Below, in pieces: positions 12,050-23,054 of a DNA stretch of 64,000 nt. The stretch's first letter is position 1. The number at the start of each line of letters is the position of its first letter. Position numbers and translations under genes: made by a program. The notes beneath the pieces are model-generated. The model was not told the origin of the DNA. It ran no database searches and saw only the letters and a program-made list of their open reading frames with translations. Source of the DNA: Haloactinospora alba (GTDB taxonomy: Bacteria; Actinomycetota; Actinomycetes; Streptosporangiales; Streptosporangiaceae); NCBI RefSeq assembly GCF_006717075.1, contig NZ_VFQC01000001.1, forward strand, positions 1,287,501 through 1,351,500, given 5' to 3'.

Positions 12050-13021
12050 ATGACCAGCGCGGGTCGGGATGACGGAACAACCACGTTCAGCAGCCCCAGT
12101 GACAGGAGCGTGCTGTTGCTGGTGCACACCGGTCGGCCCGCGGCCATGCGCAGTGCTGAGCTGGTTCACCACAGTCTGACCGAGGCCGGGCTGGTGGTGC
12201 GGATGCTGGCCAGCGAGGCGGACGAGCTCAAACGTGCCGGGTGCGCGTTGGAGCCGGTGGAGCTGGTGCGGGACCACGAGGCCGCGGACGGCGCTGAGGT
12301 GGTCATGGTGTTGGGGGGCGACGGTACGCTGCTGCGGGCGGCGGAGATCGCTCGGCCCGCAGGCGCCCCGCTTCTGGGAGTCAACCTGGGGCACGTCGGT
12401 TTTCTCGCCGAAGCCGAACGCGAGGATCTTTCCGCGACCGTGCACAGTGTCGTCGCGCGCGAGTACGAGGTCGAGGAGCGGATGACACTGGATATCGCCG
12501 TCTACAACGGCGGGCGTGACAGTGGTGTCCCCCCAGTGCGGACCTGGGCTCTGAACGAGGCCACGCTGGAGAAGGCGAGCGCACGCCGCATGCTGGACGC
12601 GGTGCTGGAAATCGACGGGCGCCCCCTGTCCCGGTGGGGATGCGACGGAGTGGTGTGTGCCACCCCCACCGGTTCCACCGCGCACGCCTTCTCCGCTGGC
12701 GGCCCCATCGTGTGGCCGGAGGTGGAGGCGCTCATGGTCGTACCGATCAGTGCGCACTCGTTGTTCGCCAGGCCCATTGTCGTTTCTCCCGAGGCGAGTA
12801 TCGCGCTTGAGGTGGTCCCGGAGACCACGGAGGGTGTGCTCTGGTGCGACGGGCGTCGTATGGTCGAGTTGCCCGCGGGAGCACGCGTCGAGGTGAAGCG
12901 CGCGGAGACACCGGTGCGTCTGGCTCGCCTGCAGCAGGCACCGTTCACTGACCGGCTTGTCGCCAAGTTCGGTCTTCCCGTTCTGGGATGGCGCGGACGC
13001 GCCGAACGTGACCAGGAGTGA
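12050..13021 (+). CDS. nadK: NAD kinase
   Basis: The 323-residue enzyme phosphorylates NAD+ to NADP+. The diagnostic GGDG motif is at residues 89-92 (VLGGDGTLLRAA), followed by the NLGHVGFLAE segment, the NE/GDG-like TWALNEATLEK and the nucleotide-binding TPTGSTAHAFSAGGP. The ATG at 12050 has GAGGAG about 10 nt upstream; the open frame extends back into tlyA, but that part does not align with the family. It corresponds to ppnK in Rv1694-Rv1696-type synteny. Its 3' side is followed by an insertion-sequence relic rather than directly by recN. Confidence 0.95.
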   Translation: MTSAGRDDGTTTFSSPSDRSVLLLVHTGRPAAMRSAELVHHSLTEAGLVVRMLASEADELKRAGCALEPVELVRDHEAADGAEVVMVLGGDGTLLRAAEIARPAGAPLLGVNLGHVGFLAEAEREDLSATVHSVVAREYEVEERMTLDIAVYNGGRDSGVPPVRTWALNEATLEKASARRMLDAVLEIDGRPLSRWGCDGVVCATPTGSTAHAFSAGGPIVWPEVEALMVVPISAHSLFARPIVVSPEASIALEVVPETTEGVLWCDGRRMVELPAGARVEVKRAETPVRLARLQQAPFTDRLVAKFGLPVLGWRGRAERDQE

Positions 13022-13194
13022 GCCGGGACGGATTTCCGGTCCGCGGGCGGCCGGCCCCACGCGGGAGAGGCCGGTACCGGTGTGTGACACGCGCTGCGGA
13101 GAGGGAGGCGCTCCGTGGTGCGGCCGCGGTACGGCTCCCCTACCGGAGCGCCCGTGAGAGCCCTCCGGTGTTTCGGAGGGCATCGGATCCGGTT

Positions 13195-13608
13195 CGTGCG
13201 CGGCTGGCGACAAGGGTCCACGACGCTTCCTGGGAAACGTTCCGCCGGTTACTGTCGGAAAAGTGCGGTTGGTGGGGGCACGCCCCCGTGGCCACACGGC
13301 CCGTGGGTTCCACCAGCCAGAGGTGGCGCACGCGCGGCTACGGCGACGGGACCGCACCGTGGCCCGCAGGTACCTGGCGGTGCCCACGCGACGTGGCCCA
13401 CGGCAGGGGTGCGAATGCCGCTGCTAATATCCTCGCCGCTGGGCGGGCGGAGAGGCGAAACGCTTGCGGATGCGGTGCGGGCCGCGGGGCGGCCGCCGCA
13501 GAAGCAGGAAGCAGCGGGAACCCGAAAGGAAGTACCGTCCTCCCGGCGGCAGGAACCGTGGGAAGGATCTTCGCCGTTCGCGGCGGAGAGCACGTCGACT
13601 GTAAGTGA
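13195..13608 (+). pseudogene. Decayed IS200/IS605-type TnpB, C-terminal remnant
   Basis: About 138 codons resemble the C-terminal third of TnpB (RNA-guided nuclease of IS605/IS607-type elements). LATRVHDASWETFRRLLSEK matches the helix before RuvC-II/zinc ribbon, and NAAANILAAGRAERRNACG matches the conserved NAARNILAAGRAE-NACG block. The element is dead. The zinc-ribbon Cys pairs are mostly gone (SSQTCxxCG is now TSQRWRTRG; the second pair keeps one Cys in WRCPRD), and the catalytic DRDxNAA Asp is Gly (GRGANAA). The N-terminal and central RuvC parts are missing. It lies between nadK and recN, which are adjacent in related genomes, so the insertion explains the gap. The frame ends at TGA 13606-13608. 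Confidence 0.75.
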
Positions 13609-13623
13609 ACAGTGGCGTTCACT
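13604..13623. repeat. Palindrome at the end of the TnpB relic, upstream of recN
   Basis: A perfect 7-bp inverted repeat, AGTGAAC at 13604-13610 and GTTCACT at 13617-13623, is separated by AGTGGC. It overlaps the stop codon of the TnpB relic and is 60 bp before recN. It could be the remnant right-end hairpin of the insertion element or an operator for recN. Spacing (6 nt) does not fit the LexA box found before uvrA. Confidence 0.55.
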
Positions 13624-13683
13624 GCCGACAGGCACACGCCGAGGACGAAGCGGCAATCACCGGTGGAAGCGGGAGAGAGTTCG

Positions 13684-15384
13684 GTGCTCGAAGAAGTCCG
13701 TATCAAGGGTCTCGGGGTCATCGACGACGCCATGCTGGAGCTGTCGCCGGGGCTGACGGTTGTTACCGGTGAAACCGGTGCGGGGAAGACCATGGTGGTG
13801 ACAGGGCTGGGACTGCTGTTCGGCGGCCGTGCTGATCCGCAACGAGTGCGCCCCGGTGCGGAACGCGCCCTCGTCGAGGGGCGTATCACACTCCCGGAGG
13901 AGAGCCGGGTCACGGAGCGCGTTTCCGAGGCCGGGGGGGAGCTCGACGAGGGAGCACTGATCCTCACCCGTTCGGTGTCGGCGGAGGGCCGTTCCCGGGC
14001 CTCCGCGGGCGGGCGCTCCGCCCCCGTGAGCCTGCTCGCCAGCCTCGCGGACGACCTCGTCGCCACACACGGCCAGTCCGACCAGCACCGTCTGCTGCGC
14101 ACGGAGCGGCAGCGCGCTGCTCTCGACCGCTACGCCGGAGAGGCGCTCACCAGGACACTCAACTCCTACGCCGCTGCCTACCGTCGGCACCGTGAGGTCT
14201 CCGAGGAACTGGAGGAGCTGACCAGCCGCGCGCGCGACCGCGAGCAGGAGGCCGACATGCTGCGGTTCGGTGTCGAGGAGATCGCTGACGCCGAGATCAC
14301 CCCGGGCGAGGACGCGGAGCTGCTCGCGGAGGAGAACAGGCTCGCCCATGCCGACTCCCTGCGTGTCGCCGCTACCACCGCCAACCGGGCACTCACCGGG
14401 GACCCGGACGCCGATATGCAGGCCGACGCTGTGGGGCTGCTCGCTTCGGCACGCCATGCGTTGGCGGCGGTACGGGACCATGACACGTCATTGGCATCGG
14501 TGACCGACCGGCTGGACGAGGCCAGCCACGTCCTCGGTGACATCGCCACCGAGCTGGCCTCCTACGCCGACTCGATCGAGGCCGACCCCGCTCGGTTGGC
14601 TGCCGTCCAGGAGCGCAGGGCCCACCTTGCCCAACTGTCCCGTAAATACGGGGAGAGCAGTGACGATGTCCTCGCCTGGGCCGAGGACGCCGCCAAACGG
14701 CTCGCGGAGCTCGAGGGGGACGACGAGCGCATCGACGAGCTGCGCGATGAAGAGGAGGAGCTGCGTTCCAAACTGCTCGAGTTGGCTGACGAGCTGACCC
14801 GGATCCGCACCGAGACCGCCGAGACGTTCTCCGCCGCTGTCACCGAGGAACTCACCGCGTTGGCCATGCCCCACGCCCAGGTCAGTGTTCGGGTGACAGC
14901 CGGGGATGATTTCGGTCCCCACGGCCGGGACGAGGTCGAGATCCTGCTTGTCGCCCATCCCGGAGCTCCGCCGCTCCCGTTGCACAAAGGGGCCTCGGGG
15001 GGCGAGCTTTCCCGGGTGATGCTCGCGATCGAGGTCGTGTTCGCCGGTGCCGACCCCGTGCCCACCTTCGTCTTCGATGAGGTGGATGCCGGAGTCGGGG
15101 GGAAGGCGGCGGTCGAGGTCGGTCGTAGGCTCGCCCGTCTCGCCAGAGCGGCACAGGTGGTGGTCGTGACCCACCTTCCCCAGGTGGCCGCGTTCGCCGA
15201 CGCTCACCTGGTCGTGGAGAAATCCGGGGCGGGAACCGTGACGGAGAGCGGCGTCACGCGTCTGGACCGGGCCGGCCGTACTCGGGAACTGTCCCGGATG
15301 CTGGCCGGGTTGGAGGACTCGGAGCTCGGCCAGGCCCACGCTGAGGAACTCCTGACGATCGCCGACACCGCTCGGGCGTCCTGA
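13684..15384 (+). CDS. recN: DNA repair ATPase RecN
   Basis: The 566-residue SMC-like protein has a Walker A at residues 29-36 (GETGAGKT), a long Glu/Arg-rich coiled-coil centre (about 150-360, for example RARDREQEADML), an ABC signature in KGASGGELSRVMLAIE, and Walker B in FVFDEVDAGVGG. RecN acts early in double-strand-break repair, tethering DNA ends for RecA-dependent recombination. The GTG at 13684 is chosen because GGGAGAG lies about 7 nt upstream and the protein then starts VLEEVRIKG, typical of the family. A recN start is often SOS-controlled, but no CGAAC-N4-GTTCG box is visible here. Confidence 0.95.
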   Translation: MLEEVRIKGLGVIDDAMLELSPGLTVVTGETGAGKTMVVTGLGLLFGGRADPQRVRPGAERALVEGRITLPEESRVTERVSEAGGELDEGALILTRSVSAEGRSRASAGGRSAPVSLLASLADDLVATHGQSDQHRLLRTERQRAALDRYAGEALTRTLNSYAAAYRRHREVSEELEELTSRARDREQEADMLRFGVEEIADAEITPGEDAELLAEENRLAHADSLRVAATTANRALTGDPDADMQADAVGLLASARHALAAVRDHDTSLASVTDRLDEASHVLGDIATELASYADSIEADPARLAAVQERRAHLAQLSRKYGESSDDVLAWAEDAAKRLAELEGDDERIDELRDEEEELRSKLLELADELTRIRTETAETFSAAVTEELTALAMPHAQVSVRVTAGDDFGPHGRDEVEILLVAHPGAPPLPLHKGASGGELSRVMLAIEVVFAGADPVPTFVFDEVDAGVGGKAAVEVGRRLARLARAAQVVVVTHLPQVAAFADAHLVVEKSGAGTVTESGVTRLDRAGRTRELSRMLAGLEDSELGQAHAEELLTIADTARAS

Positions 15385-15482
15385 CGGCGGTCCCCGTCGG
15401 GACGTGTCTCGCATGTGTGGTTCCATGGCATGATAGAAGAGTGTCACGAAGCTGCGACTGCGTGGACGCTGCGTGGCTCGTG

Positions 15483-15625
15483 AACGCATGGTGAGGGGAG
15501 TATCCCTTACACGGCGGTGTCGTCATCACGGATCGCGATAAGGCGAACCCGGTGCCGCCGGTCCATGGACGGTGCCGTGGCTGAGCCGTGGTGCTTCCGG
15601 GACGGGAGAGACCTCCGGTGCGAGA
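15483..15625 (+). ncRNA. yybP-ykoY (Mn2+) riboswitch upstream of terC
   Basis: The leader carries both conserved internal-loop blocks of the yybP-ykoY class: GGGGAGTA (15495-15502) with the neighbouring GTCGTCATCACGG, and GGAGAGACCT (15605-15614). CGCATGG near 15485 pairs with CCGGTGCG near 15614-15621 as P1. This class senses Mn2+ and often controls TerC/Alx and MntP-type membrane proteins. The 3' strand CCTCCGGT (15612-15619) is perfectly complementary to ACCGGAGG (15656-15663), the terC ribosome-binding site. This suggests that ligand binding frees the SD and turns translation on. Confidence 0.85.
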
Positions 15626-15672
15626 CATGTCCGTTTGCGCATTACGGGCACGGCAACCGGAGGAGTGTATCC

Positions 15673-16680
15673 ATGAACGTCCCGATGTGGGTGTGGCTTG
15701 TCACGGTCGGCGGGATGCTCGCCGTACTGATCGCCGATCTCGCCATCGTCGACCATCCGTGGAGCAAGAAGAGCGGGCCGCGTGAGTTCGGCATGCGTCA
15801 GGCCGCATGGTGGGCGGCCTTCTACATGGGGATAGCCCTGCTCTTCGGAGTCGGCCTGTGGTACGTGGGCGGCGGGACAGTGGCAGGGGAGTACTTCGCC
15901 GGCTTCATCACGGAGAAGAGCCTCAGCGTCGACAACCTCTTCGTGTTCTACCTGATCATGGGTAGTTTCGCCGTCCCGAAGAAGTACCAGCACGAGGTGC
16001 TGCTGGTGGGGATCGTGATCGCCCTGGTCATGCGCGGTGCCTTCATCGCCGTGGGAGCGCAGGCGATCAACGCCTGGAGCGAGATCTTCTACCTGTTCGG
16101 CGCGTTCCTCATATACACGGCGGTCAAGATCGTCCGCGACCACGTCTCGCGTGACTCCGACGAGGACTACTCGGACAGCTTCGCCGTGCGCATGGTACGG
16201 AAGGTCTGGCCGGTCACCGAGGAGTACCACGGCCCGCGCCTCACGGTGCGCCAGGGGGGGCGGCGCTACGTGACCCCGATGCTCATGGTCATCGTGGCGA
16301 TCGGTGTCACCGACCTCGTCTTCGCCATCGACTCCATCCCGGCCATCTTCGGACTGACGCAGAACGCCTACATCGTCTTCACCGCCAACGCGTTCGCCCT
16401 GCTGGGGCTGCGCCAGCTGTACTTCCTGCTGGCAGGGCTGATGGACCGGCTGGCCTACATCAGTTGGGGCCTGGCCGCCATCATGGTCTTCATCGGGATC
16501 AAGATGATCCTGCACGCCCTGCACGAGAACGGTGTCGAGGTCGTGGAGGTCACGACCTCCCTCTCCCTCTCGGTCATCATCGGCGTGATGACTGTCACCG
16601 TGGTGGCCAGTCTGCTGACCTCCCGTCCGACACCGCGCGCGGAAGCTGTTCCCCAGGAGCGGGAAGAGTCCGGAGAGTAG
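15673..16680 (+). CDS. TerC/Alx-family membrane protein
   Basis: The 335-residue integral membrane protein has about nine hydrophobic segments and typical TerC blocks: FITEKSLSVDNLFVF (acidic residues within the membrane), GVTDLVFAIDSIPAIFG and NAFALLGLRQLYFLL. TerC/Alx proteins are linked to Mn2+ export and to metalation of exported proteins; tellurite resistance is the historical name. The ATG at 15673 has GGAGGAG 8 nt upstream. Control by the adjacent Mn2+-class riboswitch supports a manganese role over tellurite. It stands as a single gene between recN and uvrA. Confidence 0.93.
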   Translation: MNVPMWVWLVTVGGMLAVLIADLAIVDHPWSKKSGPREFGMRQAAWWAAFYMGIALLFGVGLWYVGGGTVAGEYFAGFITEKSLSVDNLFVFYLIMGSFAVPKKYQHEVLLVGIVIALVMRGAFIAVGAQAINAWSEIFYLFGAFLIYTAVKIVRDHVSRDSDEDYSDSFAVRMVRKVWPVTEEYHGPRLTVRQGGRRYVTPMLMVIVAIGVTDLVFAIDSIPAIFGLTQNAYIVFTANAFALLGLRQLYFLLAGLMDRLAYISWGLAAIMVFIGIKMILHALHENGVEVVEVTTSLSLSVIIGVMTVTVVASLLTSRPTPRAEAVPQEREESGE

Positions 16681-16688
16681 CCCGGTAT

Positions 16689-16702
16689 CGAACGAGTGTT
16701 CG
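16689..16702. promoter_or_regulatory. LexA (SOS) box upstream of uvrA
   Basis: CGAACGAGTGTTCG is a perfect match to the Gram-positive/actinobacterial LexA operator CGAAC-N4-GTTCG. It abuts TATATAGT (16703-16710), a good -10 element, so LexA binding would block the uvrA promoter. The distance to the uvrA start is about 220 nt. Confidence 0.85.
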
Positions 16703-16923
16703 TATATAGTGGTGGCATCCGCGGGGGTCTCGCGGATGGGCGCGCGCTGGAAGATTCCGCGTCCGTGAGTGGTTATCGTCAGAGGGTTGACGCCGCGCGA
16801 CGACCGGTGTCCGAACAGTGTTTCGATCCGCCCTGGGTGCGGCGGCCGTATTTCCGCGCGGCAAGCAGATAAGAGTCCTGGTGCGTCTGTTGCGCGCCGG
16901 TGCCGAAGGGGCTGATGGCACGT

Positions 16924-19758
<2,835 letters not shown>

Positions 19759-19858
19759 GGCGGCTGCTGGTCCGCCGCGTGGCAGGGAGGGGAGCACCGT
19801 GGGGTCCCCGGCACGGGCGCCAGCGGGTACCCCACGGGAAACAGGACGGAATACCCTC

Positions 19859-20467
19859 GTGTCAGAACCGTCGCGGGATCGCGCGGGGTCCCCGGTTCCG
19901 ACAACGGCGACGTCCCAAGGACGGGGTGGTATGAACGCAGCAGACCAGCGGGGTGGCAGTCCTCCGCAGCCGCAGACCGCTCTGCTCCGGCGCGTCCTGG
20001 CGCGTTTCGTCGATCTGGTGATCTTCGCCGGCCTGGCCGCGCTGGTCAACGCGGTCATCGCACGCACGGTCCCCGGCGGGGACAGCGTCGACGCGACGGG
20101 GATGATGGAGCTCCCGGCGAGCCTCGTCCAGTCGTTGGTGGTGTTCACGCTCTACGTGGCCTACGAGGCCCTGTTCACCAGCGTGTACGGTGCGACCGTG
20201 GGCAAGCTCCTGGCCGGGGTGCGCGTTGTCGGCGCCACTGGCGGCCACCCCTCCCCACCGCCCATGCTCTCCCTGGTGAAACGGTCAGCCGTGCTGTTCC
20301 TCTCGGTACTACTGAACTTTGTCAGTGTCCTCAGCCTCCTGGGAGCGGGAGTGTCGATCTACGCTGTGGTCTCCGCGCTCATAGACCAGCCGCGGCACCG
20401 GGGGTTGCACGACAAGCTCGCGGACACCGCTGTGATCCGTTGGGAGAGGAACGCGGTACCGTCGTAG
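19859..20467 (+). CDS. RDD-family membrane protein (first copy)
   Basis: The protein of about 202 residues has a polar N-terminus followed by an RDD domain: RRVLARFVDLVIFAGLAALV carries the Arg and Asp of the family, a second membrane segment is around VFTLYVAYEALFTSVYG, and the conserved TVGKLLAGVRVV and HRGLHDKLADT blocks follow. About three to four membrane helices are seen. RDD proteins have mostly unknown function, though some are tied to Na+/H+ exchange. The start could be GTG 19859 or ATG 19931 (179 residues); both have moderate upstream purine runs. It is 100 bp after uvrA and 82 bp before a second RDD gene, likely one transcript. Confidence 0.82.
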   Translation: MSEPSRDRAGSPVPTTATSQGRGGMNAADQRGGSPPQPQTALLRRVLARFVDLVIFAGLAALVNAVIARTVPGGDSVDATGMMELPASLVQSLVVFTLYVAYEALFTSVYGATVGKLLAGVRVVGATGGHPSPPPMLSLVKRSAVLFLSVLLNFVSVLSLLGAGVSIYAVVSALIDQPRHRGLHDKLADTAVIRWERNAVPS

Positions 20468-20549
20468 CCCGCTTCGGCCCGTGACATCCGTACAGCACCG
20501 CCGAACGGGTCTTCCCACGAGTTTCCCGACGCGCCAGGAGCACAGGAAC

Positions 20550-21185
20550 GTGTCCTTCGAGAACCCCGATCCCAGGTCCGGTACCGCGGAAGGAGCGGCC
20601 GCTTCCCCCGGGACCCCTCACACCGGCGCGGACGCCGCCTGGCAGCCCGCCGCCGGCGCTGAGCAGTGGCAGGCCTCCGGCCAGCGGCAGCGGTTGGCAT
20701 CGTGGCCGCAACGGGTGGCGGCGCGGTTGATCGACGGCGTGGTATTGGCCCTGCCGACGGTCCTGGTGGTCCTGCTCACGATGTTCCTGGTCTCCACGGC
20801 GCGGTGGATCGCGGGAGACGGTTTCTCATCGGGCGAGGGAGCCTCGATCCTGACCGGTGTCGTACTCTTCCTCGTTCTGACCGTCTACGACACGGTGTGT
20901 GTCCGCAAGTGGCGCCGGACCCTGGGGAAGCACCTGCTGGGGATCGAGGTGGCGCCGCTCGCCGGGGCGGGATGGCAGGGGCCGATCCCGGTCGCGTCGA
21001 TGCTGGCTCGGGCGGCGCTGCTGCACCTCTGGGCGCTGCTCTGCTACAGCCTTCCCTTCGCCCTCGCCGTCCTGGTCGCGGCCGCGGCTGCGGTGTTCCT
21101 CGCACTGTGGCCGACGTGGGACCGTCCCAACCGTCAGGGGTGGCACGACAAGCTCGGCGGCACTGTCGTCGTACGTACGAGCTGA
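20550..21185 (+). CDS. RDD-family membrane protein (second copy)
   Basis: The 211-residue protein has about 50 Pro/Ala/Gly-rich residues, then an RDD domain: PQRVAARLIDGVVLALPTVL (R and D), VYDTVCVRKWRRTLGKHLLG and a C-terminal WHDKLGGTVVV. Four hydrophobic segments are visible. It resembles the preceding gene in layout but diverges in sequence, so the pair is probably an old tandem duplication or a heteromeric pair. The GTG start at 20550 has AGGAG upstream. Function is not known. Confidence 0.85.
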   Translation: MSFENPDPRSGTAEGAAASPGTPHTGADAAWQPAAGAEQWQASGQRQRLASWPQRVAARLIDGVVLALPTVLVVLLTMFLVSTARWIAGDGFSSGEGASILTGVVLFLVLTVYDTVCVRKWRRTLGKHLLGIEVAPLAGAGWQGPIPVASMLARAALLHLWALLCYSLPFALAVLVAAAAAVFLALWPTWDRPNRQGWHDKLGGTVVVRTS

Positions 21186-21240
21186 TCGTTCCCCGGCCCC
21201 GCGTGTCGGGGGCGGTGGAGCAGGGCCTGACACGCACCGC

Positions 21241-21281
21241 GGCGGGCGCCACCGCAGCGGCCCGACAGGGCGCCGCCCGCC
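21241..21281. terminator. Hairpin between convergent genes
   Basis: GGCGGGC (21241-21247) pairs with GCCCGCC (21275-21281) between the 3' ends of the second RDD gene and the F420-type oxidoreductase gene. It is GC-rich without a T-run, so it acts as a weak or actinobacterial-type terminator at best. Confidence 0.4.
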
Positions 21282-21291
21282 CCCGGGCGGA

Positions 21292-21756
21292 CTACAGGCG
21301 GACGGTGGTGCTTCGCACGATCTCGAAGACCGGGTGGGCCGCGGCCTCGTCCTCGAACCGGTCGACGGGTGCGTCCGGGGAGGCGGAGAAATAGGGGCCG
21401 ACGACCGCGGACCGCGGATGGTCCAGGTATTCCCTGAGAACCGGGGCTGCCCGGCCCGGCCCCACCTCGACCACGCTGATCAGCTCGATCCAGCCACCGT
21501 GACGCAGCGTGGCGAATCCGTCCTGGCGTATGTTGTGTACCCAGCCCACCGGGCCGTAGGGAGCGACGAGGAAACGTCCCCGGTCGTTCTCGAGCAGACT
21601 GATCGGAGTTGTGTGGAGAAAACCCGACCTGCTGCCGCGCGTGGTGAGCAGCCGTAGGTCCGGGGTGCCGATGCCGTACTTGACGAACCCCGCAATGATG
21701 GCGTTCGTGGTACGCCAGAACTTCGTCGTGGGGAAACGCGACGTGTCGTTGGCCAT
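21292..21756 (-). CDS. Nitroreductase family, deazaflavin (F420)-dependent oxidoreductase
   Basis: The 154-residue protein belongs to the Ddn/FDOR split-barrel family, which uses F420H2 to reduce diverse substrates. Visible blocks are LRLLTTRGSRSGFLHTTPI (phosphate/cofactor-contact region with the GR-SG pattern), LLENDRGRFLVAPYG, VGWVHNIR and the C-terminal RSTTVRL. The ATG at 21756 is preceded by GAGGAG. It is a single gene, convergent with the RDD pair and 97 bp downstream of the acyl-CoA dehydrogenase gene on the same strand, so cotranscription is possible. The physiological substrate cannot be told. Confidence 0.88.
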   Translation of the reverse strand: MANDTSRFPTTKFWRTTNAIIAGFVKYGIGTPDLRLLTTRGSRSGFLHTTPISLLENDRGRFLVAPYGPVGWVHNIRQDGFATLRHGGWIELISVVEVGPGRAAPVLREYLDHPRSAVVGPYFSASPDAPVDRFEDEAAAHPVFEIVRSTTVRL

Positions 21757-21852
21757 CGGGTATCTCCTCAGGGTCGCCCCGCGGTCGCGGAGTTCTCAGG
21801 ATCGAGCCTACCCACTCTGCCGGGAACGTGGAGCAGGCTGCGCACCGGGGAC

Positions 21853-23043
21853 TCAGCGGAAGGCGGAGACGCCTGTCACAGCCTGTCCCAGGCTGAGCGC
21901 ATGGATCTCCTCAGTGCCCTCGTACGTGGCGACCGTTTCCAGGTTCGCCATATGCCGCATGACCGGGTACTCCAGGGTGATGCCGTTCGCGCCGTGCACG
22001 GAGCGCGCGAGGCGCGCCACCCGCTGCGCCGCGGCGACACAGGAGAACTTGCCGAAGCTCACATGGTTGTGGTGGCACGCACCCTGGTCCTTGAGCCGCC
22101 CGATCTGCAGGGCGGTGAGTCCGGCCTGGTTGACGTCGACGAGCATGTCGGCGAGCTTGCGTTGGGTGAGCTGGAACCCGGCGATCGGCCCGCCGAACTG
22201 CTCCCGCGTCGTGGCGTAGTCCAGAGCGGCCCGGTAGCACGCACGCGCGGCGCCCGCGGCTCCCCACACGATCCCGTAGCGCGCCTCGTTGAGGCAGGAG
22301 AGCGGAGCCCCCAGCCCCGACGCCCCGGGCAGTAGCGCCTCCTCGGGCAGCCGCACGTCCTCCAGCACCAGTTCCGACGTGATCGACGCCCGCAGGGAGA
22401 GTTTCCGGTGCACCGTGTTGGCGGTGAAACCAGGAGTGTCGGTGGGAACGAGGAAACCACGTATGCCGTCCTCGGTGCCGGCCCACACGATGGCGACGTC
22501 GGCTATGGAGCCGTTCGTGATCCACATCTTCGTGCCGTTGAGCACCCAGCCGTCACCGTCGCGGCGGGCGCTGGTACGCATCGACCCCGGGTCACTGCCG
22601 GAATCCGGTTCGGTCAGGCCGAAGCAGCCGATCACGTCCCCCGCCGCCATACGCGGCAGCCACGTCTCCTTCTGCTCCTCCGAACCGAACTTGTGGATCG
22701 CTGTCATGGCCAGGGACCCCTGGACGGAGACGAAGCTCCGCAACCCGGAGTCGACCGCCTCCAGCTCACGGCACGCCAGCCCGTAGGCCACGGCACTCGC
22801 CCCCGCACAACCGTAACCGTGCAGGTGCATGCCGAAGACGCCGAGTTCTCCGAGCGATTTCGCTAGGGCGCGCGGTTCCGGGATGGTCCCGGCGTCGAAC
22901 CACTGCGCGACGTGGGGAAGCAACTCCCGCGACCCGAACCCGCGGACGGTGTCGCGGATGTCGCGTTCCTCACCGGACAGCGACCCGTCGACCGCGAGGA
23001 AGTCGTCCGGGTCCGGCGGTGAGGCTTTGCGCTGGTCAGTCAT
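21853..23043 (-). CDS. Acyl-CoA dehydrogenase, glutaryl-CoA dehydrogenase-like
   Basis: The 396-residue FAD enzyme has the acyl-CoA dehydrogenase motifs CFGLTEPDSGSDPGSM and KMWITNG, the FAD-binding TREQFGGPIAGFQLTQ and the region of the catalytic Glu in ATYEGTEEIHALSLGQAVTG. That last block matches glutaryl-CoA dehydrogenases. The reaction would convert glutaryl-CoA to crotonyl-CoA in lysine, tryptophan or glutarate breakdown. It starts 11 bp after the CoA-transferase gene on the same strand, so the two form an operon. This supports the glutarate assignment, as activation and dehydrogenation of one substrate. Confidence 0.9.
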   Translation of the reverse strand: MTDQRKASPPDPDDFLAVDGSLSGEERDIRDTVRGFGSRELLPHVAQWFDAGTIPEPRALAKSLGELGVFGMHLHGYGCAGASAVAYGLACRELEAVDSGLRSFVSVQGSLAMTAIHKFGSEEQKETWLPRMAAGDVIGCFGLTEPDSGSDPGSMRTSARRDGDGWVLNGTKMWITNGSIADVAIVWAGTEDGIRGFLVPTDTPGFTANTVHRKLSLRASITSELVLEDVRLPEEALLPGASGLGAPLSCLNEARYGIVWGAAGAARACYRAALDYATTREQFGGPIAGFQLTQRKLADMLVDVNQAGLTALQIGRLKDQGACHHNHVSFGKFSCVAAAQRVARLARSVHGANGITLEYPVMRHMANLETVATYEGTEEIHALSLGQAVTGVSAFR

Positions 23044-23054
23044 GACAGTCCTAT

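Noticed and set aside
13160-13181. CCTCCG/CGGAGG hairpin after nadK considered as a terminator
   Set aside because: It is short, lacks a T-run and lies 140 bp past the gene; kept only as a weak possibility.
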